64,000 bases of DNA from Alphaproteobacteria bacterium (GTDB lineage Bacteria > Pseudomonadota > Alphaproteobacteria > RF32 > CAG-239): assembly GCA_020025875.1 (NCBI GenBank), contig JAHHRI010000002.1:1-64000 (forward strand), written 5' to 3'. A program made the translations under genes and the position numbers. This document shows, in pieces, positions 24,535 through 34,075 of the stretch; position 1 is the first letter of the stretch; every line of letters begins with the position of its first letter. The notes beneath the pieces are model-generated. The model was not told the DNA's origin. It saw nothing but the letters and a program-made list of their open reading frames with translations, and did not search any database.

Positions 24535-26226
24535 TTAACGGCGTCTGAGAAACGAGGGAATATCCAAGTTGACCTGCTCATCTTCGCTGTCGGTAAAAGA
24601 CGGCGTTACCGGTTCCTGATAATGTTCGGTTTCCATTTTCTTCTTGCGGTTGCGCTTGGCTATGGAAAAGCCGGTGACGCGTTCAATGAGGGTCGGTGTA
24701 TATTCTTCTTCGTCGCTGACAATCAATTTTTCGACAGGTTCTTCTTTTGATGAGGCGAAAAGCTGCGGATTGTGTCCGAATAATTCCGGCTCTTCTTCAA
24801 CCATACGAGGCGCGCTTTTGGCGCTGAAAGTACTGCCTTGGTTGGAAATGAGACTTTCGAGCTGAGCGTCGACATCGCTAAATTCGCTTTTATTTAAGAT
24901 GGCATTGAACAGAGAGGACGCTTTGGGCATATCGCTCATGGAAGAAGGGGCGCGAGATTGCGGATCGGCAAACATTTCCGGTTCTTCTTCTTGGCGGATT
25001 GTCGGCTCCGGTTTTTCTTCCGCCGTGGGAATTTCTTCCGCCGATTCAACCATTGGTTCGGTTTCTTCTTCTTGTTGCAGGGCTGAGCTATCTTCGTTTT
25101 CCTCTATGTCGTCAGGCAAAGTGGCTGCAAATTTTTTGAGGTTGGAATCTATCTCCTCATTGGGGGTTATCGGAATAATGGGGGCATCGGAAAAGCTATC
25201 TTCTATGTAGTTGGTCGGCTTTGGCTGCGGTTTGCTTTTCGGCATTTCCGCCCGTCCGCCTTCAATGCCGGTGGCAACAATGGAAACCCGAATTTTGCCG
25301 GCAAGGCTTTCGTCAAAGCTGGAACCAAAGATGATATTGGCATCTTCGTCCACTTCTTCTTTAATGCGGTTGGCGGCTTCGTCAATTTCAAACAAGGTGA
25401 TGTCCATGCCGCCGGTGATGTTGATCAGCACCCCTTTGGCTCCTTTCATGTTGCTGTCGTCAAGGAGCGGGTTGGACAAAGCCTGTTCGGCGGCTTTGAT
25501 TGCACGGTCATCGCCTTCTGCTTCTCCCGTTCCCATAATGGCTTTGCCTTTATCTTCCATAATGCTTTTGATGTCGGCAAAGTCGAGGTTAATCAGCCCC
25601 GGCATCATCATCAGATCGGTAATTGAACGAACCCCGTCATAAAGCACATTGTCTGCCATCACGAACGCATCTGCCAAAGTGGTGTTTTTATCGGCAATTC
25701 GGAACAAATTTTGGTTGGGGATGATAATAATGCTGTCTACGGCAGAGGTGAAGTCGTTGAGTGCTTCTTCGGCAATTTGGTAACGGCGGCGCCCTTCAAA
25801 TTGGAATGGTTTGGTGACAACGCCGATGGTGAGAATGCCTTTTTGTTTGGCAATGCGAGCAACAACGGGCGCTGCGCCGGAACCGGTACCGCCTCCCATG
25901 CCGGCCGTAATGAATACCATGTTGGCGCCTTCCAATTCTTTTTCGATTTCTTCTTCCGCTTCTTCGGCGGCTTTGCGTCCGACTTCGGGGCAGGCACCGG
26001 CACCCAAACCACGAGTGGTTTCAACTCCGAGCTGAATTTTTCGTCCCGATTTTGAGTTGGCAAGAGCCTGAGCATCTGTATTAGCGACAATAAAATCAAC
26101 GCCTTCAAGATTTTTGACGATCATATTGTTAACGGCATTACCGCCGCCGCCACCGACTCCGATAACCGAAATACGTGGTTTTAAGGTGATCATGTTGGTT
26201 TCCGGTACTGCTAATTTTATCGACAT
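24535..26226 (-). CDS. ftsZ: Cell division GTPase FtsZ
   Basis: 563 residues. FtsZ polymerises at midcell as the division ring. The N-terminal GTPase has [13 protein letters not shown], the tubulin signature [11 protein letters not shown] and the T7 loop [11 protein letters not shown]. After about residue 330 comes a long acidic, Pro/Glu-rich linker (roughly 200 residues), as in alphaproteobacteria, and the C-terminal peptide [12 protein letters not shown], which binds FtsA. Start ATG 26226 has GGGAG seven bases upstream; an in-frame ATG 45 bases further up is less likely. Last gene of the cluster. Confidence 0.97.
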   Translation of the reverse strand: MSIKLAVPETNMITLKPRISVIGVGGGGGNAVNNMIVKNLEGVDFIVANTDAQALANSKSGRKIQLGVETTRGLGAGACPEVGRKAAEEAEEEIEKELEGANMVFITAGMGGGTGSGAAPVVARIAKQKGILTIGVVTKPFQFEGRRRYQIAEEALNDFTSAVDSIIIIPNQNLFRIADKNTTLADAFVMADNVLYDGVRSITDLMMMPGLINLDFADIKSIMEDKGKAIMGTGEAEGDDRAIKAAEQALSNPLLDDSNMKGAKGVLINITGGMDITLFEIDEAANRIKEEVDEDANIIFGSSFDESLAGKIRVSIVATGIEGGRAEMPKSKPQPKPTNYIEDSFSDAPIIPITPNEEIDSNLKKFAATLPDDIEENEDSSALQQEEETEPMVESAEEIPTAEEKPEPTIRQEEEPEMFADPQSRAPSSMSDMPKASSLFNAILNKSEFSDVDAQLESLISNQGSTFSAKSAPRMVEEEPELFGHNPQLFASSKEEPVEKLIVSDEEEYTPTLIERVTGFSIAKRNRKKKMETEHYQEPVTPSFTDSEDEQVNLDIPSFLRRR

Positions 26227-26327
26227 TGCTCGCTCCCAAAAGTATTGTGCATATTCAGTTTTATTATACAATATTTGAAAAGTGCTTAAGGTTTCGTTAC
26301 TAAAGCGTCATTTTTTTCGTTAATTTG

Positions 26328-27599
26328 TCAAAAGTTTTGTTTCAGCCAATTTAAAATCCGCTTAAAACGTCCGCCTTCCGTTCCCATCGGTTTGCTGATA
26401 ATTTTGTTTGGCTTACGTTCGGTATAGTTGATGACAAACAACAGCAGCCCGATGACGGAAGAAAATGCCGGAGACTGCAATACGGGGTAGTTTGAGATGT
26501 CGAGCATATTGGCAATGTTGCGTGGTCTTCCCAAACGAACTTGTTTGTCGAGGATCATGGCCGCCACTTCGCGCATTCCGGACAACAGCGATCCGCCGCC
26601 AGTCAGCACAATGCGGTGGCTGTTAATGTCTTTTAAGCCGTGGTCTGCCAGTTTGTTGTTGACGAGTTCAAACATTTCTTCCACCCGCGGGGTAATAATG
26701 CTGATCAGCTCCGATTTCGGCACCTGCTTGATTAGGCTGTCGTCTTCTTCTCCGACCGGATAGACATTGATGGTTTCGTTTTTGTCCTGCGATGTCATGA
26801 AAGCGCAGCCGTGCAGGGTTTTTAGGCGTTCGGCATGGGTAAACGAAGTGGTCAGTCCCCAAGCGATGTCGTTGGTTATGTTGTTGCTGCCGACACCGAT
26901 GGAGCTGAAATAGACCGGATGCCCGTGTTTGAAACTGGAAATACTGGTGGTGCCGCCGCCAATGTCGATGACGGTGGCGCCCAGTTCTTTTTCGTCATCA
27001 ACCAAACACGCAAGCCCCGAAGCATAGGAAGAAAGTGCTTTTTCGGCAATTTCCAAATGCGAATTGTCGAGCACCGTTTTGACATTGCGGTACATAATTT
27101 CCGGCACCAAACCGAGCAGCACGTCAACGGAGAGGTTTTCGCCGTAAAGATTGCGCGGATCGTTGGTTTCTTCGCCAAAGTCGAGCCGGTAGCCGGTTGG
27201 CAGACAGTGAATAAGCTCATTGTTTTCGACATTGATTTTGTTGATGCCTTTTTCAATGACTTTTTTGATGTCTGTTTCCGAGACGGGCTTTGATTTGTTT
27301 AAGTTGATTGCCGAGCGTTTGATGTTGCTTTTGACCCGATCTCCGGAAATGTTGACAATGATGCGGCTGACGCGTTCGTTGGCCATTTGTTCGGCAGCCT
27401 CCACGGCGTCGCAGACAGAGTATGTGGCCTGTTTGATGTCGGTAATGATGCCGTTTTTGATGCCCTTGGAGGCATTGTAACCATAACCGGCAATGCTGAT
27501 TTTTTGATCGCGACTGATGCGGGCAATAACGCAGCAGACTTTGGACGAGCCGATGTCCAAAGCGGCAATGGTGGTCAATCGGTTAAATGAATGAGTCAC
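26328..27599 (-). CDS. ftsA: Cell division protein FtsA
   Basis: 423 residues, actin-fold membrane tether of FtsZ. Phosphate loops are AALDIGSSKVCCVIA and VIDIGGGTTSISSF, adenosine loop LTGGGSLLSGM. The C-terminal basic amphipathic helix (about GGRFKRILNWLKQNF) is the membrane-targeting sequence. The start codon is GTG with AAAGG upstream. It lies 19 bases after ftsQ. Confidence 0.95.
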   Translation of the reverse strand: MTHSFNRLTTIAALDIGSSKVCCVIARISRDQKISIAGYGYNASKGIKNGIITDIKQATYSVCDAVEAAEQMANERVSRIIVNISGDRVKSNIKRSAINLNKSKPVSETDIKKVIEKGINKINVENNELIHCLPTGYRLDFGEETNDPRNLYGENLSVDVLLGLVPEIMYRNVKTVLDNSHLEIAEKALSSYASGLACLVDDEKELGATVIDIGGGTTSISSFKHGHPVYFSSIGVGSNNITNDIAWGLTTSFTHAERLKTLHGCAFMTSQDKNETINVYPVGEEDDSLIKQVPKSELISIITPRVEEMFELVNNKLADHGLKDINSHRIVLTGGGSLLSGMREVAAMILDKQVRLGRPRNIANMLDISNYPVLQSPAFSSVIGLLLFVINYTERKPNKIISKPMGTEGGRFKRILNWLKQNF

Positions 27600-27618
27600 T
27601 TTCTGTAGCCTTTCGCTG

Positions 27619-28497
27619 TCAAATGTTACTTTCGTATTCGTTGCCCAAAGTCAGATGTTCTTCGTTTGGGGCGTTGCGTAGTTTTACCAAAACTTTATTG
27701 GCAAATCTTAAATCAATGATGGTTAATTTACGTTTAAGAAGTCCTTGTGTTTTGTTTAATTTTAGCAATTTTTTCCAAGCTTTGTCCATATTTTTGGCAG
27801 GCAGTTTGACGGTGATGCCGTTTTCGACGTCGTCAAGAATGAGATTCCATCGGCGGTCGGAAATGAAGTTGGCAACTTTGATGCGCGGGTAAATATCTTT
27901 GTCGCTTTCGATAACCGCCAGCAGTTTGTTCAGATGTTCCGGCGCGCCGCGTCCGACAATCAACAGCACCGGATGCGAGGGAATAAAATCGGCATGAATG
28001 ACCGCGCCGTCGGTATCAATCGGATAAAAAGCGTTGTTAATTTGCCATAAGGAGCGCACATGCCGTTCCTGAAGATTGATTTTGAGCAGGTTGGGCAGAT
28101 AAGAGCGGCTGACGGTTGCCGATTTTACCCATGGCAGCTGCTCCAGATCGTTTTTCATCTGCCGAATGTCCAGACGGAGAATGTTGTCGCCGCGGCGGGT
28201 GTTGACTATGTTGTGAATTTCCTCAAGGGCGGTTTTGTGGCGCCCGTAGACGAGAATATCGTCGACCGTAAAACCAAAATAGGAGGTAAAGCCGTAAAAA
28301 TAGTCGGAGAGAGAGTTTAGCTTTTGCGTAACCAGATTGTTTTTGGCTATGACCATGCCGGCAGAGGCAAAACCAAGTAAAACCAGCAGCAAAATATTGC
28401 CGATCAGACGATAGGGCCAAAGCTGGGGAAGATAGATCCGTTTGTCGGCGACAACCGTCGGCGCGGCGGTGGGGGCTGTCGGTGTGCTGATTGTCAT
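27619..28497 (-). CDS. ftsQ: Cell division protein FtsQ
   Basis: 292 residues. A cytoplasmic N-terminus, one membrane helix (about 35-55), a POTRA domain (VDDILVYGRHKTALEEI to ATVSRSYLPNLLKI) and the FtsQ beta domain follow. FtsQ joins FtsB/FtsL in the periplasm. ATG 28497 overlaps the murB stop by one base (TAATG); a start 33 bases upstream is possible. The gene ddl, usually located before ftsQ, is absent. Confidence 0.88.
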   Translation of the reverse strand: MTISTPTAPTAAPTVVADKRIYLPQLWPYRLIGNILLLVLLGFASAGMVIAKNNLVTQKLNSLSDYFYGFTSYFGFTVDDILVYGRHKTALEEIHNIVNTRRGDNILRLDIRQMKNDLEQLPWVKSATVSRSYLPNLLKINLQERHVRSLWQINNAFYPIDTDGAVIHADFIPSHPVLLIVGRGAPEHLNKLLAVIESDKDIYPRIKVANFISDRRWNLILDDVENGITVKLPAKNMDKAWKKLLKLNKTQGLLKRKLTIIDLRFANKVLVKLRNAPNEEHLTLGNEYESNI

Positions 28498-29432
28498 TAT
28501 TTTTCCGTTCCCAGTCTTTTGACTTCCCACTCAAGCGTAATCAAAGTTTGTTGCTGCACTTTTTGAACAATCATTTCTCCCAAAGTTTCAATATCTTTGG
28601 CGGTGGCGTTGCCGGAGTTGATCAGAAAATTGCAATGCTTTTCGGAAACTTTGGCTCCGCCGACGCTCAGTTCCGCGCAACCGGCTTTCTTGATAAGTTC
28701 CCACGCTTTCAGACCTTTGGGGTTTTTGAAAGTGGAACCGGCGGTTTTCTGGTTATATGGTTGGCGGGTTTTGCGAAATTGATGATGTTCATCGAGCAGA
28801 CGTTCAATGTTTTCCCGAGATGAAAGTTCGGTTTTAAAGGTGATGGAAAGAATGATCCAGTCGTCGGGAAACAGGCTGCTGCGATAAGACAAACCGAGAT
28901 CCGCCACGGTAACAGTCTGAATTTTTCCTTCGCCGTTGACAATGCGGGCGCTTTGTATCACGTCGCTGACTTCTCGTCCGAAGCAGCCGGCATTGGTTTT
29001 GACCGAACCACCGATAACTCCGGGGATGGAGCAGAGAAATTCGAGCCCGCCCAGATTGTGCTTCAGCAAATATTTTTTGAGCGATATGTTGCGAAAACCG
29101 GCGCCACAGGTGATGGTGCCCTCGCCGAGGACAACGTTTTGAAAGTTGCGATTGTCCAGTTTGATGACCACGCCGGGGATGCCGCCGTCCCGAACCAAAA
29201 GGTTGGAACCGCCGCCGATGAGGCAGACGGGAATGTTATGCGGTTTGTTACGCAAAAAATGGGCAAGATCTTCGTCATCTTCCGGAAGGTACATCACTTC
29301 GGCATTGCCGCCTACGCCAAACCATGTATGACGCGCCATGCTGATGTTTTGCAGGTAGCGTCCGCGGACGGCGGGCAGAAGCTTAATGAGAGGATCTTTT
29401 GCTTGCGGCATTTTGAAAGGAACACGAAACAT
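28497..29432 (-). CDS. murB: UDP-N-acetylenolpyruvoylglucosamine reductase
   Basis: 311 residues. FAD enzyme that reduces the MurA product to UDP-MurNAc. Flavin-binding marks are TWFGVGGNAEVMYLP and IGGGSNLLVRDGGI; PGVIGGSVKTNAGCFG and the catalytic Ser segment TAGSTFKNP are intact. It starts two bases after the murG stop and ends in the TAATG junction with ftsQ. murC, normally between murG and murB, is not there. Confidence 0.95.
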   Translation of the reverse strand: MFRVPFKMPQAKDPLIKLLPAVRGRYLQNISMARHTWFGVGGNAEVMYLPEDDEDLAHFLRNKPHNIPVCLIGGGSNLLVRDGGIPGVVIKLDNRNFQNVVLGEGTITCGAGFRNISLKKYLLKHNLGGLEFLCSIPGVIGGSVKTNAGCFGREVSDVIQSARIVNGEGKIQTVTVADLGLSYRSSLFPDDWIILSITFKTELSSRENIERLLDEHHQFRKTRQPYNQKTAGSTFKNPKGLKAWELIKKAGCAELSVGGAKVSEKHCNFLINSGNATAKDIETLGEMIVQKVQQQTLITLEWEVKRLGTEK

Positions 29433-29434
29433 TT

Positions 29435-30577
29435 TTATTTCTCCGTCTGTCGTTTGGCGGCAGGAACAAGAATTTTGTTTTCGATTAAGTCGGCAAACCG
29501 CACGGCGGCATCGGTAATGGCAAATTTGGCGGTGCTTTCCGCCATGGTTTTCAAAGCGGCGGGATTTTGCATCAGATCGTTTAAGACCGAGGCGAGAATG
29601 GTTGGCGAAAAGTCTTTTTGCGCAATGACAATGCCGGCTTTGTTGGTTTTAAATTCTGCGGTGTTTGACGTTTGGTGATCGTCGGCAGCGGAAGGCAGCG
29701 GAACCAGTATGGCAGGAATGCCGGCGGCGGCAATTTCCGAAACCGATGAGGCGCCGGCTCGGGAAATAATCAGATGCGTTTGCGCATAAAGTTCCGGCAT
29801 ATTGTTGAAAAAGTGAGAAAGTTCTAATGTGCATTTGCTCCCTTGATAAGCCTCGCGAAGGTTATTGATGTCTTCTCGGCGGCATTGTTGCGTTAAGTAA
29901 ATGCGTTTTTGCTGTTTGGGAGCAAGTGTGGCTATTGCTTGGGGAAGCACTTCCGCAAACACTTTGGCACCTTGAGAACCGCCCAGCACAAGCAGGTTGA
30001 ACGGCAGAGTTTTTCCAGCTTTGGGATAAGGGTGGTGATAGAGCTCGGCAATGGCTTTGCGAATTGGCATACCTGTTTGTACCGTTTTGCGGCCGGTCGG
30101 CGCATATTTGGTTTTTTTGAAACTGGTTGCAACGGTGGAGGCATAGCGCCCGAGAAAACGGTTGGTGCGGCTCATAATGGAGTTTTGTTCGTGGATGATG
30201 AGGTCGATACCCAGCAGTATGGCCGCCATGGAACAGGGAAAAGAGGCGTAGCCGCCAAAACCGACAACACAGGCAGGGTGTTCTTTTAACAACAGGCGCA
30301 TACATTGCAAAATGCCAACGGCGGTTTTAAACAAGCTCTTGATTTTAAACCATTTGGATTTGCCCATAATGGCTCCTGACCAAACCGCACGGTTGGGAAT
30401 TTTGCCCAGTGTGCCGCTATAGTTGTTTAAGCCACGCTTGTCGGTAACAAGCATCAATCGGTAGCCGCGGCAGGAAAGTTCTTCCGCCAGAGCTTCTGCC
30501 GGATAGATATGTCCGCCGGTGCCGCCGGCAGTCAGGATAATCAGCGGTTGTTTGCTTTTTTTTGTTTTAGATGTCAT
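29435..30577 (-). CDS. murG: UDP-GlcNAc:lipid I GlcNAc transferase MurG
   Basis: 380 residues. Makes lipid II at the inner face of the membrane. The lipid-binding loop LTAGGTGGHIYPAEALAEEL, the second glycine loop VLGGSQGAKVF, and the donor-binding ISRAGASSVSEIAAAGIPAILVP (shortened here) are all present. ATG 30577 has a perfect GGAGG six bases upstream and overlaps the ftsW end by 11 bases; an in-frame ATG 15 bases further up is less likely. Confidence 0.95.
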   Translation of the reverse strand: MTSKTKKSKQPLIILTAGGTGGHIYPAEALAEELSCRGYRLMLVTDKRGLNNYSGTLGKIPNRAVWSGAIMGKSKWFKIKSLFKTAVGILQCMRLLLKEHPACVVGFGGYASFPCSMAAILLGIDLIIHEQNSIMSRTNRFLGRYASTVATSFKKTKYAPTGRKTVQTGMPIRKAIAELYHHPYPKAGKTLPFNLLVLGGSQGAKVFAEVLPQAIATLAPKQQKRIYLTQQCRREDINNLREAYQGSKCTLELSHFFNNMPELYAQTHLIISRAGASSVSEIAAAGIPAILVPLPSAADDHQTSNTAEFKTNKAGIVIAQKDFSPTILASVLNDLMQNPAALKTMAESTAKFAITDAAVRFADLIENKILVPAAKRQTEK

Positions 30578-31703
30578 CTTTGTCCTCCGCATGAACGTTT
30601 TTGCGTGTGATGGCCAAAAGCATACCTATGCCGATGGCTGTAGCCAGTATTGACGAACCGCCGTAGGAAATAAACGGCAAAGTCATACCCTTGGTAGGCA
30701 TGAGGTGCAAGGTTGAAGCCATATTGATAATAGATTGTAACCCAAAAGAGGCAGCTAGTCCAGAGGCCGATAAAATAATAAACAAGTTGTTGTCTTTGCA
30801 AGAAATAATCATTGTTCTGATGACAATGACCATATACAAAGAAACAATCGCCAAACAGAGAAATACGCCATATTCTTCTGCCGCCACCGCATAGATGAAG
30901 TCGGTATGCGCATCGGGAATGCTTGAGCGAACAACGCCTTCTCCGGGGCCGCGCCCAAACAAGTTGCCGCTTTGAAAAGCCTCAAGAGATTTTTTGACCT
31001 GATAGCTCAATTCGCTTCCCGAAGCAAGGAATTGGTGAATACGGATTTGGAAGTGGGGAAAAACAAAATAGGCGACAAAACCGGAGCAGATAACGATTAG
31101 CCCGAAAACACCAAGCAACAGCAGCGGCATACCGTTTAAAAAAAACTGAAACAGCCAAACGGCCGTAATGACCATGGTCATGCCGATGTCCGGTTGGCAA
31201 AAAATCAGCAGCGCGGTAAACGAAAACAGCGAAAAAGACAGCAACTTTCCGGGAAATTCGGGATGTCGCCGCTCGCCGTCGAGCAGCCAAGCGGTGGTGA
31301 CAATAAAAAAGGGCTTAACAAACTCGGAGGGTTGCAAAGAAAAGCCGCAGATGAGCAGCCAGCGAGCAGCTCCTTTGTTGGCTTCGCCGAAGAAAAAAGT
31401 GCAGATCACAAGGGTGGCGGCAGCCAGATAGCCAACCAGCGAAAGCCGGCGGATAAATTTGAGCTTTTGCATGGAAAGGGCAATCATGATCATATAGGCC
31501 ATGGGTGCGAAAAAGAAGTGGCGTTTGATGAAGTGATAGTTGTCAAAGCCGATCCGTGTTGCCACGGCAGGGCTGGCGGAAAAGGTCAGCAGCATGCCCA
31601 GAATGATTAAAATGCTGACGCAGCTTAAAAGCACTTTGTCAACGGTCCACCACCAGTTGGCAATAAGATTGCGGTTGTTGTGTGAAAAAAACATCATCGG
31701 CAT
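30567..31703 (-). CDS. ftsW: Peptidoglycan glycosyltransferase FtsW
   Basis: 378 residues with about ten membrane helices. SEDS family; polymerises lipid II at the septum. Signature segments are GAARWL, QPSEFVKP, the catalytic-loop Asp in SIPDAHTDFIYAVAAEEYG and the C-terminal LPFISYGGSS. The gene directly follows mraY with no murD between. The start codon could be the first or third Met. Confidence 0.95.
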   Translation of the reverse strand: MPMMFFSHNNRNLIANWWWTVDKVLLSCVSILIILGMLLTFSASPAVATRIGFDNYHFIKRHFFFAPMAYMIMIALSMQKLKFIRRLSLVGYLAAATLVICTFFFGEANKGAARWLLICGFSLQPSEFVKPFFIVTTAWLLDGERRHPEFPGKLLSFSLFSFTALLIFCQPDIGMTMVITAVWLFQFFLNGMPLLLLGVFGLIVICSGFVAYFVFPHFQIRIHQFLASGSELSYQVKKSLEAFQSGNLFGRGPGEGVVRSSIPDAHTDFIYAVAAEEYGVFLCLAIVSLYMVIVIRTMIISCKDNNLFIILSASGLAASFGLQSIINMASTLHLMPTKGMTLPFISYGGSSILATAIGIGMLLAITRKNVHAEDKDDI

Positions 31704-31709
31704 TCTCTG

Positions 31710-32765
31710 TTAAAAAATGAGCGAAGCAAGACCGATAACGGCAGCGATGACGGCAACAATATGAAAGCGGGCGACAACCGTGGTTTCTTTCCAACCCAGC
31801 TGTTCAAAATGGTGATGGATCGGTGCCATCAAAAAAATGCGGGTTTGCTTGTGTTTGTACCAAAAAACTTGGATGATGACCGAAAGAGCCTCGATAACGA
31901 ACACAAAGCCGATGACGGCAAGCAAAATTTCGTGTTTGGTCATGATGGCAACGGTACCGAGCAAAGCTCCCAAAGCCAGTGAACCGGTATCTCCCATAAA
32001 CACTTTGGCAGGCGCGCAGTTAAACCAAAGAAAGCCCAGACAGGCACCGGCGGCAGCGGCGCATACGACGGCAACTTCTCCGCATTCGGGGATAAACAGG
32101 CTATGCAGGTTGACGGTTTCGGGAAAAGCAGTGACGAAAGCAAGGCAGGCAAAAGCACCGAAGGCAGTCAGACACAGACCGCCTGCCAGTCCGTCCAGCC
32201 CGTCACTTAAGTTAACCGCATTGGATGCACCGGCAATGACAATCATGGCAAAAGGCAGGTAAAACCACCACAAATTGAAAACGTGGTTGATATAGGGAAT
32301 CGCCAAGCTAAAACGCAGGTTTTCGGGCAGTCGGTCGGTTATCAGCCAGACCACGACAAAAGCGGTGACAAATTGCAGCAGGAGTTTCATTTTGGCCGTC
32401 ATGGCATCGGGGGTGTGTTTTTTGACCTTGACATAGTCGTCGGCAAAACCGGCGGCGCCAAAAACAAGAACAACCGCCAGACAGAGCCAGACAAACAGGT
32501 TAGAGAGATTGCACCACAGCAAAGACGAAACGCTGATGGCAGCCAAAATGAGAATGCCGCCCATGGTGGGAGTGCCTTTTTTAGTCAGCAGGTGACTTTG
32601 GGGACCGTTTTCGCGGATCGGTTGCCCCAGCTTTTGGCAGCCGTGCAAAAAGGCGATAAACTTGTTGCCGCAGGCCAGCGTTAGGGCAAGAGCGGTCAGA
32701 AAAGCAGCCAAAATACGGGGTAAAAGCATCAGCTCAGATGAAAATATAGCGGCAAACATCGACAT
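31710..32765 (-). CDS. mraY: Phospho-MurNAc-pentapeptide transferase MraY
   Basis: 351 residues, ten membrane helices. Makes lipid I. Family marks are KKGTPTMGGILI, the Asp pairs in FADDYVK and LSDGLDGLAGG, the metal-site Asp in FMGDTGSLALG and the C-terminal APIHHHFE. AAGGATA precedes the start. First gene of the visible cluster; murE, murF and ftsI do not precede it, and an RND operon diverges instead. Confidence 0.97.
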   Translation of the reverse strand: MSMFAAIFSSELMLLPRILAAFLTALALTLACGNKFIAFLHGCQKLGQPIRENGPQSHLLTKKGTPTMGGILILAAISVSSLLWCNLSNLFVWLCLAVVLVFGAAGFADDYVKVKKHTPDAMTAKMKLLLQFVTAFVVVWLITDRLPENLRFSLAIPYINHVFNLWWFYLPFAMIVIAGASNAVNLSDGLDGLAGGLCLTAFGAFACLAFVTAFPETVNLHSLFIPECGEVAVVCAAAAGACLGFLWFNCAPAKVFMGDTGSLALGALLGTVAIMTKHEILLAVIGFVFVIEALSVIIQVFWYKHKQTRIFLMAPIHHHFEQLGWKETTVVARFHIVAVIAAVIGLASLIF

Positions 32766-32926
32766 TATCCTTAAAGAAACGAAATTTCTTTTATAAAATA
32801 GGCGGAATATATAAAAATTTGATTAAAATATACGGATAAAATTGAGCGGAAGTATCTTGAATTAGAGTTGTTGTCCATTATTTAAATTTTTATTTAATTG
32901 AGGCATGGCAGAAGAAGGGTGCGGAT

Positions 32927-34075
32927 ATGAGCAACAACGGCAAAAACAAATATACGGGCGGTTTGGGGATTCTGGTTTTGGCAGGGTTGCTTGTGGTGGG
33001 CTATTTGTTTTGGCAACACGGCGAAAAGGTGCCGCCGGCGGAAGAAAACCTTGTTGAGCGCACCATTTCGGCAGCTCCGCTGATTGAGCGCGAAGTGCAG
33101 GTCAGGAAAGAATATATCGGTTATGTGATGCCGATCAATGATGTTAACGTGCGTCCGTATATCAGCGGTTTTGTTCATGAAATTCGGGTGAGGGGAGGCG
33201 CGGAAGTGAAAGTCGGCGATGTGATGGTGATTATTGATCAAGCCGAATACAAGGCCAAACTTGATGCGGCGGCGGCAGCGGCGGCACAGGCAAAAGCAGA
33301 CTTAAATAACCGTAGCATTTATTATCAGCGAATGCGCAAAGCCGGTGTGCGGGCGGTGTCCAAAACGGAGCTGGACAATGCCGAAGCCGCGTTTTTATCG
33401 GCGCAAGCGGCTTGGCAACAAGCCGAGGCGTCTCGGACGGCGGCACAGGTCAATTACGACTATACGGTGATTAGGGCGACAATTGACGGAATGGTCGGCA
33501 ACGTGCCGCTTTCCAAGGGAGACTATGTGTCGCCGGAAAAGGTGTTGCTGTCGGTGATACAGTATGATCCGATCCGTGTTGTGTTTTCGATTACCGACAA
33601 AGACTATTTGGAAGAAATTGGCAAGCCGCAGATGTTTGCGGGAGAAACTCTGGGGTTGAAATTGGCAGACGGCAGCATCTATCCGCAGACGGGCAAAGTT
33701 GCCTATGTTGACAACAGCATTGATAAAAACACCGATTCAATAGCGGTTTATGCCGATTTTGCCAATCCGAACAAGCAACTTGTTGCCAATGCTTACGTTA
33801 ACGTTTGGTTGGAGAAAAAATATCGGGGCATGGTGGTGCGCAAAGATTGGGTCTATCTGGAGCCGAACGGCAGTTATATTTATGTGGCAGGCGCAAACGG
33901 GGTGGTCAAGACGGCGGTTGATATTTTGAGCGAATATGGCAATGACGATTATATTCTCAAAAACACGTTTACGCTCGGTGAACATATTGTGCTGGACAAG
34001 ATGAGCGCAAAAGACGAAGGGCGTCGGTTTAAGATTGTGATGGAGGGTACCGTAGCGGCAGGGAGGAAAGACTGA
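32927..34075 (+). CDS. RND efflux periplasmic adaptor
   Basis: 382 residues of the HlyD/AcrA family. A membrane anchor at about 12-29 replaces the lipoprotein signal of AcrA. Next come the lipoyl half-motifs ([19 protein letters not shown] and [18 protein letters not shown]) around an Ala-rich coiled-coil hairpin (about 105-165), then beta-barrel and membrane-proximal domains. It bridges the pump and outer-membrane channel encoded next. Stop and next start overlap (TGATG). No regulator gene is attached; control may be through the divergent mraY promoter region. Confidence 0.93.
   Translation: MSNNGKNKYTGGLGILVLAGLLVVGYLFWQHGEKVPPAEENLVERTISAAPLIEREVQVRKEYIGYVMPINDVNVRPYISGFVHEIRVRGGAEVKVGDVMVIIDQAEYKAKLDAAAAAAAQAKADLNNRSIYYQRMRKAGVRAVSKTELDNAEAAFLSAQAAWQQAEASRTAAQVNYDYTVIRATIDGMVGNVPLSKGDYVSPEKVLLSVIQYDPIRVVFSITDKDYLEEIGKPQMFAGETLGLKLADGSIYPQTGKVAYVDNSIDKNTDSIAVYADFANPNKQLVANAYVNVWLEKKYRGMVVRKDWVYLEPNGSYIYVAGANGVVKTAVDILSEYGNDDYILKNTFTLGEHIVLDKMSAKDEGRRFKIVMEGTVAAGRKD

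Noticed and set aside
32766..32926. Operator or regulator site between mraY and the RND operon
   Set aside because: I looked for inverted repeats and a TetR-type site in the 161-base spacer and found nothing above background; only AT-rich sequence.
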